From the NCBI GenBank assembly GCA_964498785.1, contig CAZCJL010000187.1, positions 1 to 9,390 of the forward strand: 9,390 nucleotides of DNA, read 5' to 3'. The translations under genes were made by a program, and so were the position numbers. The DNA comes from Mariaggregatimicrobium sp964498785. Lineage in GTDB: Bacteria > Zhuqueibacterota > Zhuqueibacteria > Thermofontimicrobiales > Thiofontviventaceae. This document shows, piece after piece, positions 1 through 6,998 of the stretch (within the stretch, counting starts at the first letter, position 1; each line of letters begins with the position of its first letter). The notes under the pieces are model-generated. The model had not been told where the DNA came from. It made no database searches and saw nothing but the letters and a program-made list of their open reading frames with translations.

Positions 1-47
1 GGCGTATAAACACCTGCTAAACAATTACTTATACGACATCGTGTCGC

Positions 48-182
48 AACTAACGACAAGCGTAACCTGCAAAAGGGCTTGTTTGCACTGAACTTATGGA
101 CTTGATCAAAACTTCAATAAACGCATTGATTTTTTGGAAATCATCAATCCGCCCTTTTGTCAGGTTGACGCACAGGTTAGCC
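48..182 (-). other. attC: attC4 recombination site (135 bp)
   Basis: Outer cores are AACTAAC (48-54) and GTTAGCC (176-182). Arms GCGTAACCTGCAAAAGGGC and GCCCTTTTGTCAGGTTGACG plus C pair with extra T and G on the right (+ strand) arm, the same pattern as attC1 and attC3. The loop of about 70 nt has a small inner hairpin (GATTTTTTGGAAATC). It ends cassette 4; positions 1-53 open the next cassette. Confidence 0.93.
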
Positions 183-524
183 CAATGGACTTAAACCAGA
201 GCACCAATTTTATAGTTTACGCACGGGACTAAAAAAACTTAATAGAACGCACTTTAATCGCACTTCCGCACTGAGCCAGACTGCACTTTGCTTTTTTCCT
301 TTTAAAATACAATAACAAAAAAGCTATGTGCTGGCTGACGGACGTTCGGAAACGTACTAAACAAGAATGGTCATTTACTCACCAAACTGAGCAAGGCTTT
401 CTGGCTTCCTTCATTAATAATAATAAACTAATATCACCACAATATTTTGACAAACCAACTGAAGTAAAAATAAGCACAAAGCCAGAATGCCTTGCGGCAC
501 TCAACGCACGAAACATTTAGAGAT
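183..524. other. Gap between the large gene and attC4
   Basis: About 340 bp with no convincing sense gene. It holds a cluster of GCACT motifs (248-287), an inverted repeat (391-407 with 479-495), and a 64-aa + strand ORF (326-520) without a Shine-Dalgarno. That ORF ends five bases from the large gene's stop, converges with it, and is probably chance. The GC-richer stretches contrast with the AT-rich coding DNA around them. Confidence 0.6.
391..495. repeat. Inverted repeat downstream of the large gene
   Basis: Arms 391-407 (GCAAGGCTTTCTGGCTT) and 479-495 (AAGCCAGAATGCCTTGC) pair over 17 bp with one mismatch around a 71-nt loop. The size is attC-like, but the flanks lack clear GTTRRRY/RYYYAAC cores. 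It could be a decayed recombination site or a structured 3' end. Confidence 0.7.
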
Positions 525-3500
525 TTATTTTAATAATAGACATTTTTTGACTTCTATATTATTTTCTATTTCAATTCGGTAAAAATATAAACCCGTTGAT
601 ACTTTTTGCTCAGAATAATCAAAGCCGTCCCAAATAGTTGTATAAATCCCAGGCGAGAATGACTTTTCTACTAAGGTTTTAATTTCTTGTCCAAGCATGT
701 TATAAACTTTCAAAACAACTTTACTGGGTTTTGGTACATGAAATTTTATAGTAGTTGTTGGATTAAATGGATTTGGATAATTTTGATATAGTTTAAATTC
801 AGTTGGAGTATTAACGTTAAAATTCATAGAAGTTGGAATTTGATTTACACTTTCAGTCAACCATTTTGCAGCTGTAGAAACCAAATTGTAATTAGCTTCA
901 CTTTCGTTGTCATTAGCGAACATGTGATAAGTGATATAAACAACTCGACCTTCACCATATTCACTAACTCCGATTATTCCAATATCTGATTGAATTAGCT
1001 CATTAGCATCTTTTTCATTATTACCATTTAAGTCTTCCCATACTTCTAAATTTCCAGTGGTTTCAATAATTTTCGAGAAGTTTTCTGTACTTTCAAGCCT
1101 ATGTCCAAGTGAAAAATCAAGTAGGCTATGGGTTGTAGCTGGATGGTTACCAACAATCGAAATCCAAAAACTAGCGCTCCAATCTTGAAGATAATAATCA
1201 TATGAGCGAAGTAAATATGGATAACACTTGAATCCAAAGTCATTAAATAATTTGTATGTATTTGAATTTTGATTACTTACAGCATAACTCCAAAAAGGTG
1301 TACTTAGAATAATCATACTTCCACCATTATTAACAAATCTCTTAATTGTTTCCTTTTCTTGAATTGAAATATCTTGATAACATGGAACCATGAAAACCAC
1401 ATCGTCATCCAGATCATCTAATTCAATAGGTGATGAAGTATCGCTTTCAACTATAAAATCTTCTTGTAATTTATTGATCAATTTGTCACAGAGAACCATA
1501 CTTAGGTGTTCAGGATTGTAATTTGGACCTTCATCATTAATCAAGATTTGAATAGCTCTAGTTGAATCAGGCGAAAAGTGAGGTGAATGAGTTTCGTCAA
1601 AAATGATCCGTGGATATTGATAGGATACATTATTAATCAGCCATTGGGTACAAATATCGTTGGAGCCATCAGATATTAATACACCCACAGTGTCAACTCC
1701 AGAATAAGTACGGGGCTGTTTGTATGTGTAAGATGAACTATTTGCGATAGAATCAAAAACACCATTAACTGACCAGCGATAGAATAAAGGTTCCATATCG
1801 GCATCTTCGGCATGAACAAACATTTCAATTTGTTGACCAGCAATAATAGTCGTATCATTTTCAGGTATTCGAGATGAAATCTCAATAGCATGCTGGTTTT
1901 CGTGCAAAACGATAACATTGTAAGCTTCTAAAGTCGGGATTGATATATTGATATACCCGCTATCTTGAAATGTCTCTAAGTATTGCTCACCATAAAAATC
2001 AGGAGAAACACAAACAGCTTCCCAGGCATTAGATGTATCGACTAATACTTTTATATTTATATTTTCTAAAGATTGAAATTCATCTGTTTGATGATTATAA
2101 TTGTAATTAACCAAATGAATAATTTTAGAATCACTATCTTCTTTATCATAGATAAAAACAGCTGCTTGATTATCAGGCTCTACTATTGTAAAAGGTTTTA
2201 TAAAATTTTTTAATGTGTGATAAATAGTATACTTATCTGCAGAATCCCCCACATCTGCGTACCTTCTTCCCAATCTTTCATTAAAATAAACGAATGTTCC
2301 ATTTCCATATTGATGAACTCCTGCTGTCGTAAGTGTTTCTATTTCTGACCTATTGGCGAGTTTACCCAATTCGTCATGAGTCCCAGTAACTCCCAATGCA
2401 AGAATTACTCCACCTGATGAAACATACTGCAAAAGCACATCCAATTGTTGATCTGATAAAGAAAAAATATTGGGCATAATGATACACTTATATTGTGATA
2501 ACTCACTTAAATTCAGTATATGATCCGTATTAGAAAATCGAGTATCAGTTAAAAAAACAAAATCATGTTGGACATTGCAATCGACTAATAGTTTTGAAAT
2601 TCCCCTGCTATCACCAACTAATTCGCTATTCGGATTTTCTAATGCAATGGTTTGATTAAATGAACATGTCTGTGAATAGATTACAGCAACCATAGATTTA
2701 GGAACGAGATTCTCGAATAGAAAACCATTATTTAGTATAAATGAAGTATATTGAGATAAGATATCTAAATTAATTTCATAAGTAATTGTATAAGGTGGAC
2801 CTGTCCATGTGTTCATTACAATTGAAAGTCCACCTGAAGCATAGATGTCTGCTAGCATTAACTTGACTAAATTTTTTGTGTAAATTGGGACATTGTACTC
2901 TTCCATGATTTCGGGTAAGATCACAATTGGCTTATCATAGATGGATTTCCCGATTTTTATTTGTGTAGCAGCATATTGCCATAGGTAATTATTGGGCCAG
3001 TGATAAAAAAATTCTCCTAATTGAAAATCTTCATATCTTGTTACAGAGTAATATGTACCTGCATTATTATCTGATATATATAAAAATCTATTATAATCTG
3101 ACATAGCATATTCTTTTATAATTGTAATATACTCGATAAAAAAATTAGTAGCAAATTGCCATTCAAACAATAAGAATTCTGAAGCTAATTCTGTTTTAAG
3201 AGGAAACGTTGAATAGAAAGGATAGTTTCTATAATCATCTTCATAACCATGTTGCCTAATCCAATCGCCAAAATGAAATGTTGAGATGTCAGTAATATCA
3301 AATTTATTAGCTAAGTCATTTGCAGAATATTTTGCGTTTAGATATTCTTTAAATGCTTTCATAGTATAATGATCAAATGATCCCCCATGTAACTCTATTG
3401 CCCAAAAATTGGGGAAAAAACCATCTACAGATATACCGTCAACACCAAAATCAACATCTTGTTTAGCCCAACTAATTAAACTATCTTGGTGTATTGGATG

Positions 3501-3845
3501 ATGAAGATTAGGTAATTTCTGACCTTGATGATAAATAATATTACCATCAATATCTCTACAAACCACAGAATCAGCAAATTCAAAATCTGCGGTATTAGCA
3601 AATGTAACGCTTGAAAAATAATATTTTCCTAAATGATGCCAATATGTCAACTCTTCCCACATAGCATGTTTCTGAAGAATATTATGTGCCCACAAGCGAC
3701 CAGAAGTTGGAGAATATTGGGGAATTGACCAGGATGAAACTGTTACATGTTCAAACCAATTTGGATCTTGAGCATTGAGATTGGGAGTTATTGAAAAAAT
3801 TAAAAGTACAAACAAAATGAACCTTGCTGTAATTCTGGATTGCAT
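525..3845 (-). CDS. Secreted multidomain hydrolase-like protein with T9SS sorting domain
   Basis: The ATG at 3845 (1,106 aa) is preferred over the one at 3858-3860 (1,111 aa) because AAAGGAA lies five bases before it. Positions below use the longer form. A signal peptide (about 6-30, ending NLNAQ) is followed by a TIM-barrel-like region (about 35-385) recalling GH42-type and related glycoside hydrolases: FGVDGISVDG with D146, then MKAFKEYLNAKYS, and LPEIMEE with E317 as a possible second acid. A GATase-like/trimerisation-type domain follows (about 388-500, QYVSSGGVILALG), then a PKD/Ig-like domain (about 657-748, FYRWSVNGVF). Next is a second GATase-like or DUF4350-like domain (about 750-1000, FVNNGGSMIILS). 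The last 90 residues are a T9SS type A sorting domain (LYQNYPNPFNPTTTIKF, then LGQEI and STGLYFYRI). It is probably exported across the outer membrane and acts on an extracellular carbohydrate. Substrate and catalysis are unproven. Confidence 0.86.
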   Translation of the reverse strand: MQSRITARFILFVLLIFSITPNLNAQDPNWFEHVTVSSWSIPQYSPTSGRLWAHNILQKHAMWEELTYWHHLGKYYFSSVTFANTADFEFADSVVCRDIDGNIIYHQGQKLPNLHHPIHQDSLISWAKQDVDFGVDGISVDGFFPNFWAIELHGGSFDHYTMKAFKEYLNAKYSANDLANKFDITDISTFHFGDWIRQHGYEDDYRNYPFYSTFPLKTELASEFLLFEWQFATNFFIEYITIIKEYAMSDYNRFLYISDNNAGTYYSVTRYEDFQLGEFFYHWPNNYLWQYAATQIKIGKSIYDKPIVILPEIMEEYNVPIYTKNLVKLMLADIYASGGLSIVMNTWTGPPYTITYEINLDILSQYTSFILNNGFLFENLVPKSMVAVIYSQTCSFNQTIALENPNSELVGDSRGISKLLVDCNVQHDFVFLTDTRFSNTDHILNLSELSQYKCIIMPNIFSLSDQQLDVLLQYVSSGGVILALGVTGTHDELGKLANRSEIETLTTAGVHQYGNGTFVYFNERLGRRYADVGDSADKYTIYHTLKNFIKPFTIVEPDNQAAVFIYDKEDSDSKIIHLVNYNYNHQTDEFQSLENINIKVLVDTSNAWEAVCVSPDFYGEQYLETFQDSGYINISIPTLEAYNVIVLHENQHAIEISSRIPENDTTIIAGQQIEMFVHAEDADMEPLFYRWSVNGVFDSIANSSSYTYKQPRTYSGVDTVGVLISDGSNDICTQWLINNVSYQYPRIIFDETHSPHFSPDSTRAIQILINDEGPNYNPEHLSMVLCDKLINKLQEDFIVESDTSSPIELDDLDDDVVFMVPCYQDISIQEKETIKRFVNNGGSMIILSTPFWSYAVSNQNSNTYKLFNDFGFKCYPYLLRSYDYYLQDWSASFWISIVGNHPATTHSLLDFSLGHRLESTENFSKIIETTGNLEVWEDLNGNNEKDANELIQSDIGIIGVSEYGEGRVVYITYHMFANDNESEANYNLVSTAAKWLTESVNQIPTSMNFNVNTPTEFKLYQNYPNPFNPTTTIKFHVPKPSKVVLKVYNMLGQEIKTLVEKSFSPGIYTTIWDGFDYSEQKVSTGLYFYRIEIENNIEVKKCLLLK

Positions 3846-3886
3846 ATTATTTCCTTTCATAATAATTTTTCATATTTCATTAAAAA

Positions 3887-4017
3887 GGCTAACGACAATT
3901 TCAGTTGCCGAAACCTGCGGGCATCTGAAAGTGATAAAGATAAAAAACAAGCTGCGGGGCAAAGTTGATCGGAATTCGTATCTACCGGTTTCGGTCAACT
4001 GGAAATTTAAGTTAGGT
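3887..4017 (-). other. attC: attC3 recombination site (131 bp)
   Basis: Outer cores are GGCTAAC (3887-3893) and GTTAGGT (4011-4017). Arms ATTTCAGTTGCCGAAACC and GGTTTCGGTCAACTGGAAAT pair with extra T and G on the right (+ strand) arm. The loop is about 75 nt. It shares the flank CTAACGACAA with attC1 and attC4. It ends cassette 3. Confidence 0.93.
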
Positions 4018-4026
4018 GGTCGCAAA

Positions 4027-4209
4027 TTGAATTCACAAATTAAAGACTTTTACAATGAACTTTTTGACGTTTGTATTAAGTCAAAATTATCGGCTGAGAC
4101 AATCCGTGAGGTTCTATTAGGATTGTCGCATCTGATTATGTTGTCACGAAAAGAAATTCAAAATCGTTATTTGTCAGAGTTAGACGATAATATGCGAAAT
4201 CCCAAATGA
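4027..4209 (+). CDS. Possible 60-aa opposite-strand gene beside attC3
   Basis: A + strand ORF starting at TTG (4027), with AGGTGG seven bases upstream inside the attC3 core. The product is helical and charged with a normal amino-acid mix (IKDFYNELFDVCIKSKLSAE, then TIREVLLGLSHLIMLSRKEI), more protein-like than the other opposite-strand ORFs. The frame is open back through attC3 to 3775, but that part crosses the attC and is not credible coding. It converges with the 120-aa gene and overlaps its end by 43 bp. Unrecognised. Confidence 0.38.
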   Translation: MNSQIKDFYNELFDVCIKSKLSAETIREVLLGLSHLIMLSRKEIQNRYLSELDDNMRNPK

Positions 4210-4529
4210 TGTTTATCTTTATTGTCTTCTATCTTTTTTATGGTAAAGTTTATTTGAACTGTATTTAGGTGTAATATTAAAAACACTTCATTCCCGGATG
4301 AATTTTTACCTAAGATAGTAATCATATTTGGCTGATATACACCGAAGAAATCTACATTGATTGTCGAGCCATCATATAGATGGACTGTCGGTACAACTGT
4401 TTCATTTTCGCCTATTTGTTTTTGCATATATTTATATAGGCTATAAATTCTCTTGTAAAATAACACGGAATCTTGTTCATTATCGAAGGGATCACTGCTA
4501 CGGAATGGCTGGTAATTATCGAGATTCAT
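4167..4529 (-). CDS. Unrecognised 120-aa cassette protein
   Basis: A small soluble protein. The N-terminal 40 residues are polar and helical (FYKRIYSLYKYMQKQIGE). The middle alternates hydrophobic and polar residues as in a beta-rich fold (VVPTVHLYDGSTINVDFFGV, then MITILGKNSSGNEVFLILHL, then VQINFTIKKI). The C-terminal tail is charged. No motif I can name, no signal peptide or membrane helix. AAGGAG lies six bases before the ATG, the clearest ribosome site in the array. It follows a gap with three hairpins, so it may have its own control. The last 43 bp overlap a short ORF on the + strand. The stop lies 150 bp from attC3, longer than usual for a cassette gene. Confidence 0.8.
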   Translation of the reverse strand: MNLDNYQPFRSSDPFDNEQDSVLFYKRIYSLYKYMQKQIGENETVVPTVHLYDGSTINVDFFGVYQPNMITILGKNSSGNEVFLILHLNTVQINFTIKKIEDNKDKHHLGFRILSSNSDK

Positions 4530-4557
4530 AATAGCTCCTTTTTATAAATGAGTAAAA

Positions 4558-4596
4558 CAAAAACATGGTTTTGCGTTTTTCAAAACGATGTTTTTG
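4558..4596. repeat. Hairpin in the 5' leader of the 120-aa gene
   Basis: Arms 4558-4573 and 4581-4596 (CAAAAACATGGTTTTG / CAAAACGATGTTTTTG) pair over 16 bp with one mismatch around a seven-base loop. In the minus-strand transcript it ends about 20 bases before the strong Shine-Dalgarno of the 120-aa gene and is followed by a T-rich run. It may shape translation or attenuate transcription. Confidence 0.75.
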
Positions 4597-4625
4597 GTCA
4601 TTAATGTTTTTTTATATAAATAACC

Positions 4626-4683
4626 TTCTTTTCTTTTTTGTGCTTGTTCGTATCGCTATTCAAGGGCACAATAAAGAAAAGAA
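4626..4683. repeat. Long inverted repeat in the cassette 3 gap
   Basis: Arms 4626-4643 (TTCTTTTCTTTTTTGTGC) and 4666-4683 (GCACAATAAAGAAAAGAA) pair over 18 bp with one mismatch. Another three pairs (TTG/CAA) continue the stem after a two-base GG bulge, with a 14-nt loop. It lacks GTTRRRY cores, so it is not a standard attC. Confidence 0.8.
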
Positions 4684-4723
4684 ACACAATTGCTTTTGTT
4701 GAGTTAAATCATATTTAATTAAG

Positions 4724-4759
4724 ATTTTCTTTTTAGCCGATTTCGGCTAAGAAGAAAAT
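4724..4759. terminator. Terminator-like hairpin after the 222-aa gene
   Basis: The core TTAGCCGATTTCGGCTAA (4733-4750) has a 6-bp GC-containing stem AGCCGA/TCGGCT on a two-base loop. It is extended by T-rich and A-rich flanks (TTTTCTTTTT / AAGAAGAAAA) to about 17 pairs. The flanks supply U-rich sequence on both strands, so it could act in either direction. Confidence 0.65.
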
Positions 4760-4766
4760 TTTAATG

Positions 4767-5435
4767 TCACTTTTTTGACGGATAACGACCTATTGATCTC
4801 ATAATGTCTAAATAAAATGATCCTTGTCTTATATCTTTTTTAATGCTTTTCAATAAAACATATAATTCATAATTTGGGGAATTTTTTAATTTGTCAGAGT
4901 CATATTTTTCTAATAGTTCAAGTGTACGGTGAAATTCTTTATAGCTTTCATCTAATATTTTTGCAATATCTTCAATCATTTCATCGTCAGTGGCTAATTC
5001 GGATGTCTTAACATAGAAATTGACTTTTTGCAGAAAGTATAAATATCTAATATATGTATCAATTAAAATTATTGTCTGATCATCTGTTTGTTTAGTTTCT
5101 TTTATAGGGGGATATGGGTGTATGGGTTTATGGGTAATTTTTAATACATTTTCAATATATTCTTTTACGCCGACAGTGGAAAAATTGGCAAGCTGAACAA
5201 TTAATTTAGTAGCTATTTCTCCCAAATCGTCGGATTTTGTTGATATTTTTGATAACATTTCAGACGATCGTCTTTCACTGTCCGTTGCTGATTTAAAAAA
5301 ATAAAGGGCTATAATAATAGAAACCAGTCCAAAGACGAGCGAAAAGAAACCAAAAATAAAAGAAGCTATACCAATTATTAGATTTAAATAGCTGTCATTT
5401 TTAAAAATTTCAAGGAATTGTAATAATGACTGCAT
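4767..5435 (-). CDS. Membrane-anchored helical protein, unrecognised
   Basis: A 222-aa protein of unknown function. Residues 17-47 form a long hydrophobic segment with spaced glycines (IIGIASFIFGFFSLVFGLVS), which is one long or two short membrane helices. Then comes a charged, probably coiled-coil stretch (51-80, SERRSSEMLSKISTKSDDLG) and a mostly helical soluble domain to the end. A proline-rich linker lies near 102-112 (HKPIHPYPPIKE). No catalytic motif is seen. The layout, a short N-terminal anchor with a cytosolic helical domain, is common among small sensors and effectors but is not diagnostic. The Shine-Dalgarno is poor (AGGT 15 bases upstream). The leader from the cassette edge is about 130 bp and contains a possible divergent ORF. 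A terminator-like hairpin begins about seven bases after the stop. Confidence 0.82.
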   Translation of the reverse strand: MQSLLQFLEIFKNDSYLNLIIGIASFIFGFFSLVFGLVSIIIALYFFKSATDSERRSSEMLSKISTKSDDLGEIATKLIVQLANFSTVGVKEYIENVLKITHKPIHPYPPIKETKQTDDQTIILIDTYIRYLYFLQKVNFYVKTSELATDDEMIEDIAKILDESYKEFHRTLELLEKYDSDKLKNSPNYELYVLLKSIKKDIRQGSFYLDIMRSIGRYPSKK

Positions 5436-5578
5436 TGTATTTGCTTTTTTACCTATCGTTTTTTGTATTTTTGATTGTTTCTATTATCGGTTTTGGATTA
5501 ACTATATGTATTTTAATTTACCTTATTAAATGTCATTTAGACTTTGATAAATATCGTCTTATAGCACCTAACGATTAG
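5426..5578 (+). CDS. Possible 50-aa hydrophobic peptide, divergent
   Basis: A + strand ORF with a strong Shine-Dalgarno (AAGGAA at 5412-5417, eight bases before ATG). It encodes about 35 strongly hydrophobic residues (starting MTALYLLFYLSFFVFLIVSI) and a hydrophilic tail (HLDFDKYRLIAPND). Its stop falls inside the attC2 core flank. Its start overlaps the start of the 222-aa gene by 10 bp on the other strand. The size and shape fit a small membrane peptide, for example a type I-toxin-like product, but T-rich DNA easily gives hydrophobic frames. Confidence 0.35.
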   Translation: MTALYLLFYLSFFVFLIVSIIGFGLTICILIYLIKCHLDFDKYRLIAPND

Positions 5579-5696
5579 CATAACCGGCTGAAACCGCAAA
5601 GGACTAAACATGATGCGAAGAACATTTTGTAAAATTTGCACGAAACACGCCTAAGAGAATCGGCGGTTTCAGTCCGAGTTAATGCGTTGGTTAGCT
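5566..5696 (-). other. attC: attC2 recombination site (131 bp)
   Basis: Outer cores are ACCTAAC (5566-5572) and GTTAGCT (5690-5696). Arms GCATAACCGGCTGAAACCGC and GCGGTTTCAGTCCGAGTTAA plus TGC pair with extra unpaired bases on the right (+ strand) arm. The variable loop is about 65 nt. It ends cassette 2. Confidence 0.93.
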
Positions 5697-6898
5697 GTTT
5701 TGAAAGAGACATTAAAACCTACGCAACCCAGAAATTGATTGATTTATTTGTCTAAAAAGGTTTTCGCCAGATAGCTCTGAGTTAATGTTTAGCAAATAGG
5801 ATAATGGATTTGACTGTAGTTTTTGTTTTTCTTTTTTTACAGCCGAAACAGATGATAATATTCCAAATAATAGGCCAGCGCCAATTCCAAGTGATTTAAA
5901 TTCGATAGGGATCATATTGGATAAAGAAACTAATGTGGAGGGTAAAGAAATATTTAGAAATTTGCATATCGTATCTATTTTATTGCTCTCATATTGCCTT
6001 TTTAATTCTTCCGTTTGATTGATCAAATTTAGACTATAGTGATTTAATGCATCCTCGAGTGCTGTTTTGTTATCTATGTCTTGTATGTTTTGGCATAGCC
6101 CAGTAATCGTATTGAAATATTCAAGTCTTGTATCATTATACTTTCTTCTAATCTCGATTAATTTATCCAGAGGAACGTTATTAATATTTTTGGGGATATA
6201 TGTGGCAATGAGCAAATTGCCCAACCTATACTCAAAGTCAGCGTTGTAGTCTTTAAATATTTGAGGTTCAAAAAGTATTGATGCAGAATACAAGTGCTCG
6301 ACATCTGTTACTATAGGAAGCGAGTTACTTTTGGATATGGATTTTGCAAGATATGTCATGTAAAGATAGCCAATATCATTGTCAATTTTTATCCAATCCT
6401 CCCAAGAATTGTCTCCCGGAATTGCTAATCCTTTTCTGAAGAGCAACTTTTTCAAATTTTCGTCAATTTTATCAACATGCAAATATGTACCAGATGATTT
6501 TACAATAGATTTAAATAGAGTTCTACGATATCGCGAGTCTGAATCAAATTGCATCTCACGATAATTGTTTTCAAAATGATCTCTGTGTCTTCGCTGATAG
6601 TTATCATAAAATTCTCGAGATTCAATGAAGCGCATTAAAAATTTTCCGAAATCTTTGAAAGTTTGTGATACTTCATATCTTTCCGGTGCATGATCTTCTA
6701 AAAAGCCAGTCTCATATTTTAATTTAATAACGTCTTCGCTATCGGATGGTTCAATTGAGCTTGGAACGATACGAGAAAGCTTGTCCCAAAACAGGAAAGC
6801 ATTCTTTAACCAATTTTTATTTGTAATATTTATGTGCGGGTAATAGAGAGCATGGCCAAAACTCATTTTAATTACTCCATTTTATAATTTACAGCTAA
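5572..6898 (-). mobile_element. Gene cassette 2
   Basis: A compact, classical one-gene cassette of about 1.3 kb. The gene starts 26 bp inside the leading edge, and its stop lies 15 bp from the attC2 core. It contains only the DUF6236-like gene and attC2. Confidence 0.92.
5712..6866 (-). CDS. DUF6236-like protein
   Basis: A 384-aa protein. Its N-terminus (ALYYPHINI, then NWLKNAFLFWDKLSRIVP) matches the opening I remember for the DUF6236 family, whose biochemical role is unknown and which I recall in accessory regions. The middle is charged and helical, with many aromatic and Arg/Lys residues at about 60-120. A stretch near 305-345 is apolar (SLGIGAGLLFGILSSVSAV) and could be one membrane helix or a buried helix; it is followed by a basic segment (KKEKQK). 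No signal peptide and no catalytic motif I can name. GGAG lies eight bases before the ATG. The gene fills cassette 2 with minimal flanks, so it probably relies on a promoter upstream in the array. The family call is from memory of the N-terminal motif. Confidence 0.82.
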   Translation of the reverse strand: MSFGHALYYPHINITNKNWLKNAFLFWDKLSRIVPSSIEPSDSEDVIKLKYETGFLEDHAPERYEVSQTFKDFGKFLMRFIESREFYDNYQRRHRDHFENNYREMQFDSDSRYRRTLFKSIVKSSGTYLHVDKIDENLKKLLFRKGLAIPGDNSWEDWIKIDNDIGYLYMTYLAKSISKSNSLPIVTDVEHLYSASILFEPQIFKDYNADFEYRLGNLLIATYIPKNINNVPLDKLIEIRRKYNDTRLEYFNTITGLCQNIQDIDNKTALEDALNHYSLNLINQTEELKRQYESNKIDTICKFLNISLPSTLVSLSNMIPIEFKSLGIGAGLLFGILSSVSAVKKEKQKLQSNPLSYLLNINSELSGENLFRQINQSISGLRRF

Positions 6899-6969
6899 CG
6901 ACAAGGCTAACTTGCCGCCTTCTTCTCGCTGAGCTTACGAGGGCGGTCAAGTTGAGCCGCTGGTTAGAC
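6893..6969 (-). other. attC: attC1 recombination site (77 bp)
   Basis: An imperfect palindrome with outer cores AGCTAAC (6893-6899) and GTTAGAC (6963-6969) and inner arms GGCTAACTTGCCGCC / GGCGGTCAAGTTGAGCC. The right arm has two extra bases, T and G, on the + strand. These match the extrahelical bases of a folded attC bottom strand, so cassettes are read on the minus strand. It is the shortest of the four sites and ends cassette 1. Confidence 0.93.
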
Positions 6970-6998
6970 CAAATTAATTATATTAAAAGGAAACGTGT

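Larger units (their letters stand above)
54..3892 (-). mobile_element. Gene cassette 4 (very large, about 3.8 kb)
   Basis: This lies between attC3 and attC4 and carries one large sense gene for a secreted protein. The gene starts about 47 bp inside the leading edge. After its stop, about 340 bp remain before attC4. Typical cassettes are 0.5-1 kb, so this is unusually long. Confidence 0.85.
3893..5571 (-). mobile_element. Gene cassette 3 (two sense genes)
   Basis: Between attC2 and attC3 there are two minus-strand genes (222 and 120 aa) with no attC between them, so by site positions they form one cassette of about 1.7 kb. The gap between the genes holds three hairpins. Two single-gene cassettes fused by loss of an attC is an alternative, since a terminator-like hairpin follows the first gene. 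Confidence 0.8.

Noticed and set aside
326..520. 64-aa + strand ORF downstream of the large gene
   Set aside because: No Shine-Dalgarno, no recognisable family, and it contains both arms of an inverted repeat; kept only as part of the gap description.
1046..1918. Two minus-strand ORFs (65 and 80 aa) inside the large gene
   Set aside because: They lie out of frame within a long gene with clear domain content.
3775..4026. N-terminal part of the 144-aa + strand frame
   Set aside because: It runs antisense through the signal peptide of the large gene and across attC3; only the part from the TTG at 4027 is plausible.
4626..4683. Hairpin as an additional attC
   Set aside because: There are no GTTRRRY/RYYYAAC cores at its ends and the arms are homopurine/homopyrimidine; listed as an inverted repeat.
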